A DNA stretch of 48,269 bases from an uncultured Clostridia bacterium (GTDB lineage Bacteria; Bacillota; Clostridia; UMGS1883): contig CAKSFM010000016.1 in assembly GCA_934454525.1 (NCBI GenBank), positions 1 to 48,269 of the forward strand, read 5' to 3'. Shown here piece by piece: positions 22,289 through 31,389 of this stretch. The notes under the pieces were generated by a model. The model was not told the DNA's origin. It worked only from the letters and a program-made list of their open reading frames with translations, and did no database searches. Each line of letters starts with the position of its first letter. Positions within the stretch are counted from its first letter, which is position 1. Both the position numbers and the translations under genes were made by a program.

Positions 22289-24772
22289 TCACTCGAGCAT
22301 TTCACCTAAGCAAATGCCTGACAAAATTCTGCGTTTTCCGAGTGTATCCACACCCCTGGTTACATCGGGCAGCGCTGTGGTAAGCTGCCGAACAAACATC
22401 CTCTGAGAATATGGTTTTAGACCGCATTCTTCACAGTAACCTTTGTATGCATTAAATATTTCGGTTGACCCGCAAACCTTGTCATTTCCAACCTCACAGC
22501 ATTCCCGTATAAACAACAATACAGAATCACTTTCCTCACGGTATTGTCTGAGTTCGGATTTATTGACTTCGGTTTCCGAGAATGTGTAATTATTGTTCAT
22601 CAACCGTTTAAGACCGTTAAGTGCAAAAAGGAATATGCCGTCTGCTTCCATGCGAAACTTCTCAATAAGATTCGGGTCACGCTTATCGGGCGGCACAGAA
22701 TTGTTAAAACGCATAATTATAAGCCTTCTGTAAAAGCCTTCGGAACGGTCACCGTAGTTTTTGGGTATGCTGTTACATGAAAACAGCAGCCTTGCACACG
22801 ATTGAAATGAGAACGGGTCTTTGTTTTTCTTTTCGACCGTGAGATAATCCTCGCCGACCAAGGCTTTAAAAATACCGTTATCATCAATGTATTTTGTAGG
22901 TAAGTCGGCAAAAATATTTGCAAGCTTTCCAAACAGTTCCGCAGTCTTAAACCGCTCGTTAAGCGCTTGCCAGGATACATTTGACACATTTTGCTTGCCG
23001 AGCAGAATATCATTCAAAACCCTTAAAATCACCGATTTTCCCGCACCGCCGACGCCTACGATAACAAAGCATTTTTGCGCCGAGTTTACCGGAATGAGAA
23101 AGTAGCCGAGCATTTCCTGAATGAGTGAAATCTGTCCCATATCACCGCCCATCGACTCCTCCAAAAACTTCATAAACATTGGGCACTCCGCTGTTTCGTT
23201 ATATGCGACATTAAGCTGAACCGTTGAATAATAATCGGGGTTATGTTCCGTCAAGGTATCCTCAAGCACATTATACAATCCGTTTTTAACATTGATGATG
23301 TACGGATTCGCATTGAGATCTTTTATGTCACTTTGGATTTGCAGCTTCCATTGCTGTGTTGCATCGGTGATTTGGCTCATCTTTGTTTCACGGGGTATCA
23401 TTTTCTCTTGCGTCAGACGCTGGGCTTCCATTTCTGAGATTGCACAATACACACCGCTGCGATACAAATAAAACTGTTCCGCAGCATAAAACACCTTTTC
23501 GTTATTCGCCATGTATTCCGCCAGAACACCGGGAAGAAACTTTATTCCTTGCTGCCCGACAGTGTACCAATCGGGAAGGTCCGTCGTTCCCGCAGTTGAT
23601 TTGTGCTTTGCACCCGCCTGATATTCTTTGTTTAGCGTTTTATAAATCTGCATGAGAGGCTTCAAAAATGTATTTTTAAGCTTAAATTTATTTTTAAGTT
23701 CAAACTCTATAACCGTTTCAGCCGTCACAATATCCTGATTATACAGATATGTTTCGATAAATTCCTTTGCACTCTGCATATCCTTTACGGTATCATCGGT
23801 AACATCGAGGGTTTCTATTACCGCTCTGAGTCCGTCTATGTTCATAGGCTGATAGCACATTGCGGCGGGTGACTTGCATCTGCACTCTCCGTTTTTGAAC
23901 TTTGGACATTTGAATCCCCTTTCTGCTATGGTCTTACAGTTTATGGGCTTTGTCCCGCTCTCCAGAAAATGATTGATTTTTTTGCGGGTGCTTGTCTCGG
24001 AATAACCCGGATACGGTGCGGACAGCTTATGTATCAGTTCCGCACCTCCTTCAAACGGTGAAAGGTTTGTAATCATCGCATACCAATCATGCTCCGGCAG
24101 AGTCTTTGCATCCTCTCTGCAATGCTTTATAAAATCACAACCGTAGAGCAAAAGCTCAAGTCCTTTTTCGTGACCGCATTTGGCTTCCGTATTTGTTTCA
24201 CCGATTTCGGGCAGCGCTTCGGTCAGTTGCTCCTGTGTGTATTTGCGTTCCGGATGAAACAAGATGCACTCTACCGGGACAGGCTCCTTTTTACAATGAT
24301 TAAATCCCGGCAGTCGCATAACACGGCTTTCGTTTACACACATCGGGTCGCCGTGAAAATGCTTTACGAGTCCTTTTTGTATGTTTCGGAATCTGTCCAC
24401 TCTTGCGTTCTTCACAAACCAATACACATGAAGCGATTTTCTTGTTTTTATAATCATAGACGGCGGCAGCGGAAATTCATCTACAGCTTTCTGCTGTTCT
24501 TCGAAAGATAAATCATCCATCTCAACAAACTGTGCGTTTATTCTTGTTATGCTTTCGTCATCGTGTCCGCCGTAATTTACCACAAAGAAAATGCCTCTGT
24601 TTTGCTCGTTATGACTTTTAAGCAAGCTCTCTGCCGCCGAGTATTTACCGGCGGCGCTTTCAAGCTTTGCTCCGGAAAAAGTTCCGCCTTTTCTGTCATC
24701 AAACACCCGAAAGCAAACCATATCCGACGGATTAAACAGCGAAAGGAGCACCTCTTGTGCGGAGATATTCAT
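22289..24772 (-). CDS. Phage primase-helicase, P4/D5 type
   Basis: 827 residues. N-terminal primase-polymerase-like domain: FVEMDDLSFEEQQKAV and PPSMIIKTRKSLHVYWFVKN, then NESRVMRLPGFNHCKK. Middle: a Cys-rich CPKFKNGECRCKSPAAMC zinc-binding stretch. C-terminal D5/SF3 helicase: Walker A GVGGAGKSVILRVL (about residue 570), Walker B FADLPTKYID, and SCARLLFSCNSIPKNYGDRS. It unwinds phage DNA and lays primers at the origin. It begins with a 4-bp overlap with the DUF4406 gene and is followed by the repeat-rich candidate origin. Confidence 0.92.
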   Translation of the reverse strand: MNISAQEVLLSLFNPSDMVCFRVFDDRKGGTFSGAKLESAAGKYSAAESLLKSHNEQNRGIFFVVNYGGHDDESITRINAQFVEMDDLSFEEQQKAVDEFPLPPSMIIKTRKSLHVYWFVKNARVDRFRNIQKGLVKHFHGDPMCVNESRVMRLPGFNHCKKEPVPVECILFHPERKYTQEQLTEALPEIGETNTEAKCGHEKGLELLLYGCDFIKHCREDAKTLPEHDWYAMITNLSPFEGGAELIHKLSAPYPGYSETSTRKKINHFLESGTKPINCKTIAERGFKCPKFKNGECRCKSPAAMCYQPMNIDGLRAVIETLDVTDDTVKDMQSAKEFIETYLYNQDIVTAETVIEFELKNKFKLKNTFLKPLMQIYKTLNKEYQAGAKHKSTAGTTDLPDWYTVGQQGIKFLPGVLAEYMANNEKVFYAAEQFYLYRSGVYCAISEMEAQRLTQEKMIPRETKMSQITDATQQWKLQIQSDIKDLNANPYIINVKNGLYNVLEDTLTEHNPDYYSTVQLNVAYNETAECPMFMKFLEESMGGDMGQISLIQEMLGYFLIPVNSAQKCFVIVGVGGAGKSVILRVLNDILLGKQNVSNVSWQALNERFKTAELFGKLANIFADLPTKYIDDNGIFKALVGEDYLTVEKKNKDPFSFQSCARLLFSCNSIPKNYGDRSEGFYRRLIIMRFNNSVPPDKRDPNLIEKFRMEADGIFLFALNGLKRLMNNNYTFSETEVNKSELRQYREESDSVLLFIRECCEVGNDKVCGSTEIFNAYKGYCEECGLKPYSQRMFVRQLTTALPDVTRGVDTLGKRRILSGICLGEMLE

Positions 24773-25206
24773 AACAGCACCTCCTCGGAGAAATATTTAA
24801 TCGGTTTTTTCAGGCGTTTTGCCTCTTTCACCTCAAGCTCCATGCCGGGAGACAATTTCTTTCCAAAGCACCAGACCTCATCGCACAATGCAAGCAGCGC
24901 CAGCCCGTACATTGTTCCGATTTCTCTTTCTTCCGGGATATTATCATTCATAATCTGCGGATACAGAAGGTGTGATGCAATAGGCATTTTTCGTTTATCT
25001 ATTGCAAAACGGCAATAGCGTACAGCCTTTTTTATATTGTTTTCAACATCACCGGCATATCGGGACACAATATACACCTTAGTCCTTGCCTTGATTTTTG
25101 CCTGTCTGTGCCAAATTTCACGGCGTTCTTTTCTGTATTCTTTCATCACACGACCCAACGCCGCACCGGCTGTCGGGTCGGAGTATCCCTCATTATTTCT
25201 ATACAT
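24769..25206 (-). CDS. DUF4406/SLOG-like nucleoside-processing family protein
   Basis: 145 residues from the ATG at 25206. TKVYIVSRYAGDVENNIKKA then ASHLLYPQIMNDNIPEEREI and CDEVWCFGKKLSPGMELEVK are typical of DUF4406/DUF7768, relatives of nucleoside 2-deoxyribosyltransferases. The N-terminal 45 residues are a basic helical extension. It lies between DNA polymerase and primase in one coupled run, consistent with nucleotide metabolism or sensing. No direct activity can be assigned. Confidence 0.75.
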   Translation of the reverse strand: MYRNNEGYSDPTAGAALGRVMKEYRKERREIWHRQAKIKARTKVYIVSRYAGDVENNIKKAVRYCRFAIDKRKMPIASHLLYPQIMNDNIPEEREIGTMYGLALLALCDEVWCFGKKLSPGMELEVKEAKRLKKPIKYFSEEVLL

Positions 25207-27134
25207 CACATATCCTCCAATTCTTCCATGTCACCGAAAGTTTCGCCCGCCGATGCTTCGGCTTTAAGCGGCAAATCAAATCCCGGGAACGGCTGTTTTT
25301 CCATACATTCTTTTATAAAAGCCACGGCTTCTTTCAGCTTGTCCTTAGGTATAACAAAGGTCAATTCATCATGAATTTGAAGTATCGGCCTAAGCCATGT
25401 ACGCTCCGGCAAGCCGAGTAATATTCGTTTTATCGCAAGCTTTAATATATCGGCCGCTGTTCCTTGTATCGGAGTGTTTAACGCACACCTTTCGGCAAAT
25501 GACTTTACGCCCCAATTATCGCTGCGTATGCCGGGAAGATATCTTCGTCTTCCGCACCATGTTTCCGTGTACATTTTCCAGGCAGCATCCGCTTTTGTTT
25601 CCTCCTGCCAGGATGTAAGCCTTTTATATCCGGATTTGAGGTTTGTGATAATTTCGGCACATTCGACTTCTGTTTTCTCAACACCGGCTTTGAACTTCAA
25701 TGTCCTTTGCAATCCTTTCGGAAACAATCCGTAGAATGTGCCGAAATTCACATTTTTTGCAATGGTTCTGTGTTCCTTGTAGTTTTCGGAATGTTTATCC
25801 TGTGCTTCTTCGTAAGAGATGCCGAAAATGACGGAGGTTGTGGCTGCGTGTATATCGCCGCCATGTTTATATGTGTCCATCATAACTTCATCACGGCAAT
25901 AGAACGCTCCGACCCTCAGTTCTATCTGTGAAAAATCCAACGAGAGAATATACTCGTTCTTGCACGGCTTTATAAACTTTCGCACACCAATGGGATCATT
26001 GCTCTTGCGAGGGCAATTTTGCATATTCGGATTTCGGCAGTTCATTCGTCCGGTATCCGTTGAAAGCGAAAACATATCCGGATGGATATTTCCCGTGACA
26101 ATGTTTCGGTATTTAAGGTAACCGTCAATATATGTTGATTTGATTTTTCCCCATTTGCGATATTCTTGAACCAATGTGAAAAGATCGGAAAGCTCCGGCT
26201 TGTTTTTATCACACCATTCTTTAAGCAGAATCATAGTCATATCATCAGCCGCTTCCTTGTTTGATGCGGTTGTTTTCAAAACGGGGAGTCCGAGGTCTTT
26301 GAACAGATAATCCTTGAACGCTTTTGTGCTGCAATTTGCTCCGATAGGAATATCTCCGATAATAAAAGCGATTTTTTTCTTTAGCATATCCATTTTTGCG
26401 TCAGCCTCCGCTTTGTGCCTTTGCATAAGAGAGTAATCTATGGGCACACCGTTATATTTCATAATACCGAGATAAACAGCCGTAGGAGATTCGATTTTCT
26501 CAACAACATATCGATGCTTAGGTAAATATTTATCAAACCAAGCATTAAATTTATTGTACAGTCGGAGCGAAAAGTCGGAGTCGGCGGCACCGTAACGCAC
26601 CGTTTCGGCATCATTTGCATTGAGCTCATCAAAGTGTCTGCCTTCGGTTACATCAGTAAATGCAGGCAAAGCCTCACCGCATAACTCGTTTGCGAGTTTT
26701 TTCAAACCGCTGTCCGCTAAGTTCCTAAACTCCGTATTGCTTTTAAGTGACAGCTGTGCTGCGGCAATCGTATCATAGACGGGCGGCATTATAACTGTTC
26801 CGAGTGCATATGACATCTGCGATTCAAACGCAAGGTTGTGTGCGATTTTTATAACTGACTTATTTGTGAGAAATTCATTAAGGAATTCCAAAAATAAAGC
26901 ATTGTTTATATTTACGCCGGTCTTGTGTGCAATCGGAACATATATTCCCGTACCTTCGGACACGCTGAACGAGCATCCGACAAGATGTGATTTGTGTGCG
27001 TCAAGCGCCGCCTTATCCGTATTGCGATACTTATCGTCGGGCGCTGTTTCATAGTCAAAGGCGACTGCCTTGGCGTTGCCGATATATTTACGAATATCCT
27101 CAATGGATGTGATGCATCTATAATCATTTTTCAT
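25206..27134 (-). CDS. Phage DNA polymerase, family A
   Basis: 642 residues from the ATG at 27134 (AAGGAGA 7 bp upstream; the frame opens 8 codons earlier). 3'-5' exonuclease domain: AVAFDYETAP (Exo I), KIAHNLAFESQ (Exo II), RYGAADSDFSLRLY (Exo III), so proofreading should be active. Polymerase motif A SLDFSQIELRVGA, motif B RTIAKNVNFGTFYGLFPKGL, motif C LQIHDELTF. Replicates the phage genome. Confidence 0.95.
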   Translation of the reverse strand: MKNDYRCITSIEDIRKYIGNAKAVAFDYETAPDDKYRNTDKAALDAHKSHLVGCSFSVSEGTGIYVPIAHKTGVNINNALFLEFLNEFLTNKSVIKIAHNLAFESQMSYALGTVIMPPVYDTIAAAQLSLKSNTEFRNLADSGLKKLANELCGEALPAFTDVTEGRHFDELNANDAETVRYGAADSDFSLRLYNKFNAWFDKYLPKHRYVVEKIESPTAVYLGIMKYNGVPIDYSLMQRHKAEADAKMDMLKKKIAFIIGDIPIGANCSTKAFKDYLFKDLGLPVLKTTASNKEAADDMTMILLKEWCDKNKPELSDLFTLVQEYRKWGKIKSTYIDGYLKYRNIVTGNIHPDMFSLSTDTGRMNCRNPNMQNCPRKSNDPIGVRKFIKPCKNEYILSLDFSQIELRVGAFYCRDEVMMDTYKHGGDIHAATTSVIFGISYEEAQDKHSENYKEHRTIAKNVNFGTFYGLFPKGLQRTLKFKAGVEKTEVECAEIITNLKSGYKRLTSWQEETKADAAWKMYTETWCGRRRYLPGIRSDNWGVKSFAERCALNTPIQGTAADILKLAIKRILLGLPERTWLRPILQIHDELTFVIPKDKLKEAVAFIKECMEKQPFPGFDLPLKAEASAGETFGDMEELEDM

Positions 27135-27196
27135 AGCATTGTCTCCTTGATTTTGCATATTCGGGGAGGATGAGCCCTCCCCAAACAGTACTGTTC

Positions 27197-27955
27197 TTAC
27201 TTTAATGGTTCTATTACCTCGCCGTTATTAACAAACGTCGTACCTTCATCCTCGATAAGGTCTGCCGTGGTTAAATTTGCGGCATAAGTCTTCATCTGAT
27301 CAACCAGAGGTACAATCGACCCAATTTCCTTATCCGTAAGAGCACGCACAAATTTGAACACCGCCTGCGAGTATGCAATGTTACTGTCTGACATGGCTTT
27401 TTTAAGGCTTATCGAAGTAACAACACGGCTGAGAGAATTTCTTTGTGTGAGCAAACGCTTTACATAGTTTTTATATGCCGCCGATGAACCTACGGGCAGA
27501 TTAAGAATTACCGGAAACAGCTCTCCTTCACGCAGAATGTAGAGCATACGGCGATTCTTGCAAGCCTTGCTTTTGCCGTCACCGCTTCCGAATTTGTTAA
27601 ACGGACAGTTTTTGCAATTTCCGCCGGGATTGCCCGAACCGTGTATTCCGTCAAAGGAGCTGCAGTCGGGAGGATTGCTTCTGCCCGTGTACTTGTCCGT
27701 GTAATATGCGTTTGCCGGATGATTATACAGAATTACGCCCGTAATCTCTTTTACCATATCATTATCTTCACCGTCGGCAGACGGAATTTCAAAAGCCGTT
27801 GAACCTCCTGCGGGGATTTTGATTCTATCAAGCTGAAGCTCAATCCCGGCACAATCCTCATTCATGGCATCACTGAGCCACTGCATATCCGCCTGTGTTG
27901 CAAATCCGATGTCTTTGATTTCGTTGTTATCCTTTTTCATAATTTCATTTGACAT
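27197..27955 (-). CDS. Phage zinc-binding protein of the replication operon, possibly ssDNA-binding
   Basis: 252 residues. Central Cys cluster: DCSSFDGIHGSGNPGGNCKN then CPFNKFGSGDGKSKACKNRR, forming a likely Zn site with basic surroundings. Acidic C-terminus. Its place beside the DNA polymerase and its architecture (basic Zn core, acidic tail) suggest a role like single-stranded DNA-binding proteins, but no established family was recognised with certainty. AGGAGGACACAAAT precedes the ATG. Confidence 0.6.
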   Translation of the reverse strand: MSNEIMKKDNNEIKDIGFATQADMQWLSDAMNEDCAGIELQLDRIKIPAGGSTAFEIPSADGEDNDMVKEITGVILYNHPANAYYTDKYTGRSNPPDCSSFDGIHGSGNPGGNCKNCPFNKFGSGDGKSKACKNRRMLYILREGELFPVILNLPVGSSAAYKNYVKRLLTQRNSLSRVVTSISLKKAMSDSNIAYSQAVFKFVRALTDKEIGSIVPLVDQMKTYAANLTTADLIEDEGTTFVNNGEVIEPLK

Positions 27956-28020
27956 ATTTGTGTCCTCCTATAAATAAATTTTTGGTTTTTCATTGCTGCG
28001 TTGTGCGCATTGTTTCTGTA

Positions 28021-28428
28021 TCAGCCCTTGCGGATGCCTACAGATACCTTTTCGTGAATATTCACCACATCTGCCAACCACGCAGGAACTTCATCGGCGT
28101 TAATGGCTTTCTGTTCCTTGACAAACGAAGCAAGTGTGTTCGCATTCACGGTTTCGGTGACAATATCCGAATAACCGTTATTTTTCAAAGCAAAAATCAA
28201 ATCGTCCCTGCACCCGGCTGCCGGTGAAGCATAAAGGCGGGTATTGAGATAAAATGTACTGCCGCCATGTGAAAATCTTTCGCATTCGGCATCAGCCATT
28301 GCGTCGGATAATTCCAAATCAACACATTCAATCTCCGATGACAAATTCTTAACTTCGGTTTCAAGTTCTTTCTTGCGGTCTTTAAGTTCTTTCAGCTTGT
28401 CTGCCAATTCAAAAATATACTTGTCCAT
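28021..28428 (-). CDS. Phage protein with N-terminal coiled coil, unknown function
   Basis: 135 residues. Residues 1-45 are a Lys/Glu coiled coil (LADKLKELKDRKKELETEVK). The C-terminal part (RDDLIFALKNNGYSDIVTET then VNANTLASFVKEQKAINADE) is a compact helical domain found with polymerase and helicase genes in many Clostridia phages. No enzymatic motif. Probably a replication accessory factor by context only. Confidence 0.65.
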   Translation of the reverse strand: MDKYIFELADKLKELKDRKKELETEVKNLSSEIECVDLELSDAMADAECERFSHGGSTFYLNTRLYASPAAGCRDDLIFALKNNGYSDIVTETVNANTLASFVKEQKAINADEVPAWLADVVNIHEKVSVGIRKG

Positions 28429-28450
28429 AAACCATATAATCTCCCTTCTG

Positions 28451-29887
28451 TTACTTAAACGGGTTTATACCTTTGCGGTAATCGTCCACAAGACTTTTTG
28501 CAAGATTTATCTTGTGTCTTAATGCACGCAGAATCTTAATATCTACTGTATCTTTTGCCACAAGGTATATATAAAGGCAGTTATCCTTTTGCGAAACCCT
28601 GTGTATTCGAGCTTTTGCCTGTTCAAAATTGCTCATACTGTAGTCAAGAGAATAGAATACCATTGTCGATGCGGCGGTAAGTGTTATGCCAAGACCGGCG
28701 GCCGCAATTTGACCGACAAACACACGGCAATCCGGGTTTTCCTGAAATTTTCGGATTTCCTCGTTACGGTTTTTAACACCGCCTCGTACCGCTGCATACT
28801 TAATGCCCTTATCCTCAATAAGTTTTTGAATATCATTAAGCTCCGGCACAAACCTTGCCATAATAACGATTTTCTTTTCCTCGGACATTGCCGAATCGAT
28901 TATGTCCGACAGCGCTTTAAGCTTTGCTGTGCTTATCGGGTTGGTGTCACCATCATCATCGGTCAGATGCCCTCCCGTTAATTGAGATAAACGAAGCAGT
29001 TTTGTTAATACATTCACCGCTGAAACCTCGGAATCGGCAAGTTCGATATAGCTCTCCTTTTCAAGTCCCCGATACAGCTTCATCGCTTTATCCTCAAGTT
29101 CCACCATTCGAATCTCCTCCGTAATATCGGGTAAGTCCAGACATTCCGCTTTGGTAACACGAAAAGCCACGGAATGCATTTTTTCGAGAAATTCACTGAG
29201 CATATAATTACGGAAACGGGGAATATGATTTCCGTACCCAACCATATCAAAGTATCGGTTGCGGAACACATAAAAGCTGTCACCGAATACATTTCGATTA
29301 AGGAACCTGTATTGAGAAAACACATCAAGCTCTCTATTTGTTATCACAGTGCCGGTCAGCAATAATTTGTATCTTGCTCTGTCTCCGAAACGGTGCATTG
29401 CCTTTGACTGCGATGTTCGTGCCTCTTTTAATTTGTGTGCCTCATCGGCAATGATAAGATCTGCGTTAAAGGCGAGAAGTTCATTTTCAATTCTCCAGGC
29501 GCTTTCGTAATTTACAACTACGATTTGAAGCCCGTCGTTTGAGATAGAATTTAGTGTTTCCACCTTTTTACGGCTTGAGCCTGTAAGCACCGTCACAGTA
29601 TGCGGGAAATCCGCAAATTGCGAAAATTCACGCTCCCACACTCCCAAAATCGAAAGCGGAGCCGTTACAAGAATTCTTTTGAGCTTGCCGAATTGATAAA
29701 GTGCTCCGGCAATAGCAATACTCGTGAGCGTTTTGCCGGTTCCCATCTCCATAAGCAGCGCCACACCGTTGCTGTGTGACTGCGACGGCAGAAGTCCGAA
29801 CTTTTTGCAGGCAAATTCAAATGCATTGTATTGATGTGCATAGGGCTTTGCTTTTACGGGCATTGGAATCATTGAGTTATCTGTCAA
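28451..29887 (-). CDS. SNF2-type DEAD/DEAH helicase
   Basis: 478 residues, the short phage form with only the two RecA-like domains. Motif I LLMEMGTGKTLTSIAIA, motif II LIIADEAHKLK, motif III LLLTGTVITN, motif V GQIAAAGLGITLTAAS, motif VI QAKARIHRVSQ. It uses ATP to move on double-stranded DNA or remove bound proteins. Part of the replication operon; the ATG overlaps the previous gene by 4 bp. Confidence 0.93.
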   Translation of the reverse strand: MTDNSMIPMPVKAKPYAHQYNAFEFACKKFGLLPSQSHSNGVALLMEMGTGKTLTSIAIAGALYQFGKLKRILVTAPLSILGVWEREFSQFADFPHTVTVLTGSSRKKVETLNSISNDGLQIVVVNYESAWRIENELLAFNADLIIADEAHKLKEARTSQSKAMHRFGDRARYKLLLTGTVITNRELDVFSQYRFLNRNVFGDSFYVFRNRYFDMVGYGNHIPRFRNYMLSEFLEKMHSVAFRVTKAECLDLPDITEEIRMVELEDKAMKLYRGLEKESYIELADSEVSAVNVLTKLLRLSQLTGGHLTDDDGDTNPISTAKLKALSDIIDSAMSEEKKIVIMARFVPELNDIQKLIEDKGIKYAAVRGGVKNRNEEIRKFQENPDCRVFVGQIAAAGLGITLTAASTMVFYSLDYSMSNFEQAKARIHRVSQKDNCLYIYLVAKDTVDIKILRALRHKINLAKSLVDDYRKGINPFK

Positions 29888-30075
29888 AATTTATCACCTC
29901 CGTGTGCGAGCTCGGTAATTGCAACTTCTTCAACACTGTCACCGGGGAGTAAAATTGCTACCTTATGTAGGTCACCGAACAGCAGCCGCATGAATTTTTC
30001 TCGCAAACTCACATTTTTGCAAGTTACGATTTTAGAGTTTTTGTTTGAAACACTGATTGAAAGATTATGTTTCAT
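29884..30075 (-). CDS. Small phage protein, unknown function
   Basis: 63 residues; LREKFMRLLFGDLHKVAILL then PGDSVEEVAITELAHGG. AAAGGAGCAAAAAA gives a strong ribosome site and the gene overlaps the helicase ATG by 4 bp, so it is real and co-translated. No family recognised. Confidence 0.65.
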   Translation of the reverse strand: MKHNLSISVSNKNSKIVTCKNVSLREKFMRLLFGDLHKVAILLPGDSVEEVAITELAHGGDKF

Positions 30076-30152
30076 TTTTTTGCTCCTTTCCGAAAGACCG
30101 AGGTTGTATGCCTTTCACCTTACGGAGAAAATAACGTCCGTTTGATAGGGCA

Positions 30153-30539
30153 TTATATAAATTTTTTTATTTTCTTCCGAGCTTGTTCTATCGATTCTCT
30201 CACGGATATGTATGACACACCTTCTCTACGGGCAATTTCTCTCATTGATAACCCCTCGGAAAGCATAATCAGCCTTTTTCTTTGAACTTCCGAAAGTTTT
30301 GAGACAGCATTTGCCAATGTGCTATCCTCGTGCTTTTGCAGAATGGTGTTCTCCGGAGTATCCCAATCCGCATATTCTTTACCTTCAAATTCGATTGCAT
30401 CATACGAATAGCAGTGATATCGCTCCTTGCGGGCGAGATTCTCCTCTTTGCGTCTGGACTCAACAATAACTGTACCTATTTCGTCCGAAACTTCCACTTC
30501 CATAACTTCGCCTGTTGTAAATTTGTAACTTATTTTCAT
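30153..30539 (-). CDS. Sigma-70 region 4-like regulator
   Basis: 128 residues from the ATG at 30539 (AAAGGA upstream; the frame extends further but without a ribosome site). The opening KISYKFTTGEVMEVEVSDEI and a C-terminal helix-turn-helix (LSEVQRKRLIMLSEGLSMRE then IARREGVSYISVRESIEQAR) are the sigma-factor-like family found in Clostridia phages and conjugative elements. It lacks region 2, so it is more likely a regulator than a complete sigma factor. Its 5' leader contains two hairpins and a possible leader peptide. Confidence 0.85.
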   Translation of the reverse strand: MKISYKFTTGEVMEVEVSDEIGTVIVESRRKEENLARKERYHCYSYDAIEFEGKEYADWDTPENTILQKHEDSTLANAVSKLSEVQRKRLIMLSEGLSMREIARREGVSYISVRESIEQARKKIKKFI

Positions 30540-30540
30540 A

Positions 30541-30660
30541 TTGTGTCCTTTCTGTCTAATCTGCGCTTGGTTGAGGACACAAATAAAGGGACTATGCATC
30601 AAAGTACACAGTCCCTTACCTGAAAATAGGCGCAACAAGAACAGGGTACTTCCATTGCAT
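30541..30660 (-). promoter_or_regulatory. Structured leader of the sigma-like gene: short ORF, hairpin, ribosome-site hairpin
   Basis: Read on the minus strand: a 14-codon ORF (30660-30616, MQWKYPVLVAPIFR) ends at the base of a hairpin AAGGGACT/AGTCCCTT (30617-30610 with 30593-30586, then TTTATTTG). A second perfect pair TTGTGTCC (30582-30575) and GGACACAA (30548-30541) would mask the AAAGGA ribosome site of the sigma-like gene. The order is that of an attenuator; function is inferred only. The ORF has no clear ribosome site. Confidence 0.45.
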
Positions 30661-30745
30661 TACGCCAAAACGGCGAACAAACAATATCTGTATCCTCAGC
30701 CCTTATTGCAAATCAGGCTTTGAATATTTTTTATTTACAATACAA

Positions 30746-30904
30746 TTATAACGCTTGTCTTTCGTTACATCCCTGGGCAGCATCCTGGGATTTGTCTGCT
30801 TTACTACTGAACACTTCTGCCAATGTGTCTGCGACCTCTTTAATAGTAGTGGCTGCGTTGTGCAGGTCTTTGATTGTCATGTTTAGTTAGTTGATTTTGC
30901 TCAT
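30746..30904 (-). pseudogene. Broken small mobile-element gene (in-frame stop at codon 6)
   Basis: ATG AGC AAA ATC AAC TAA CTA AAC ATG ACA is one continuous frame interrupted by TAA; a CAA-to-TAA change would restore it. The remainder (MTIKDLHNAATTIKEVADTL then AEVFSSKADK) resembles the N-terminus of short proteins in Clostridia elements that are often misannotated as rRNA biogenesis protein rrp5. The usual C-terminal half is missing. GGAG lies 10 bp before the first ATG; the internal ATG has no ribosome site. Confidence 0.5.
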
Positions 30905-31049
30905 TGACAGTATCTCCTTTCTTGATTTGCTTTTGTTTGATAGCGCGGTTGATACTTTTTGCTAGGTTTGCTGTGACGATTATAAAGTCCAGAAGGATAT
31001 TAACCAGTTCTTCGTCAGGGTTCATTGTCTTGTTTTCGTGCTCGTACAT
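30840..31049 (-). CDS. Small phage/mobile-element protein, unknown function
   Basis: 69 residues with an excellent ribosome site (GGGAGGTGATAAAAA before ATG). MNPDEELVNILLDFIIVTAN then LAKSINRAIKQKQIKKG is a helical core known from small genes at the ends of Clostridia elements. The C-terminal 20 residues overlap the broken gene downstream in another frame and may be a shifted tail. It is the first gene of the phage early operon as preserved here; no repressor or integrase lies beyond it. Confidence 0.55.
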   Translation of the reverse strand: MYEHENKTMNPDEELVNILLDFIIVTANLAKSINRAIKQKQIKKGDTVNEQNQLTKHDNQRPAQRSHYY

Positions 31050-31213
31050 TTTTTATCACCTCCCGTAATCGACGGTATAGTCCTTTTACACTTGCCACTG
31101 GACGCTATTGAGCCATTATTTATTAGATTATGCGGTGTCTAGTGGTGCGAAAGAGCAAGTTTGCAATTGCGAGTTCAAATTTGCGAACGCAGAAAGAAAA
31201 TCAGCGAAAGGGG

Positions 31214-31242
31214 TTGAAAAATTCACAAATATCTGTTATAAT
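31214..31242 (+). promoter_or_regulatory. Promoter of the defence operon
   Basis: TTGAAA (31214-31219), exactly 17 bp, TATAAT (31237-31242). Strong sigma-A promoter; the first start codon of the operon is at 31390, giving a leader of about 140 nt. Confidence 0.8.
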
Positions 31243-31331
31243 ATAAATTACAGCCGCGGGTGCATGTGGTTCGCTCTGTTGCAGAAACTGTTTTTGTGTC
31301 AGCTTCTGTAGTTATTATAAAAAATCAGGCT

Positions 31332-31366
31332 GATAGGATTGGATAGCCGTTGATAGGCTTTGATAG
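31332..31366 (+). repeat. Four GATAG repeats with exact 10-bp period in the defence-operon leader
   Basis: GATAG starts at 31332, 31342, 31352 and 31362. Three copies read TGATAGG. They lie downstream of the promoter and 9 bp before the AAGGAG ribosome site of the first gene, so a DNA operator or an RNA-level control element is possible. Confidence 0.6.
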
Positions 31367-31389
31367 GTTTCGTCAAGGAGATGAAAAAC

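Larger units (their letters stand above)
31050..31389. other. Divergent intergenic region between phage and defence operon
   Basis: Holds the ribosome site of the minus-strand 69-residue gene, an imperfect inverted pair GTTTGCAA/TTGCGAAC (31159-31187), the strong plus-strand promoter at 31214-31242, and the four GATAG repeats at 31332-31366. No gene recognised; the reading frames seen here have no ribosome sites. Confidence 0.5.
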
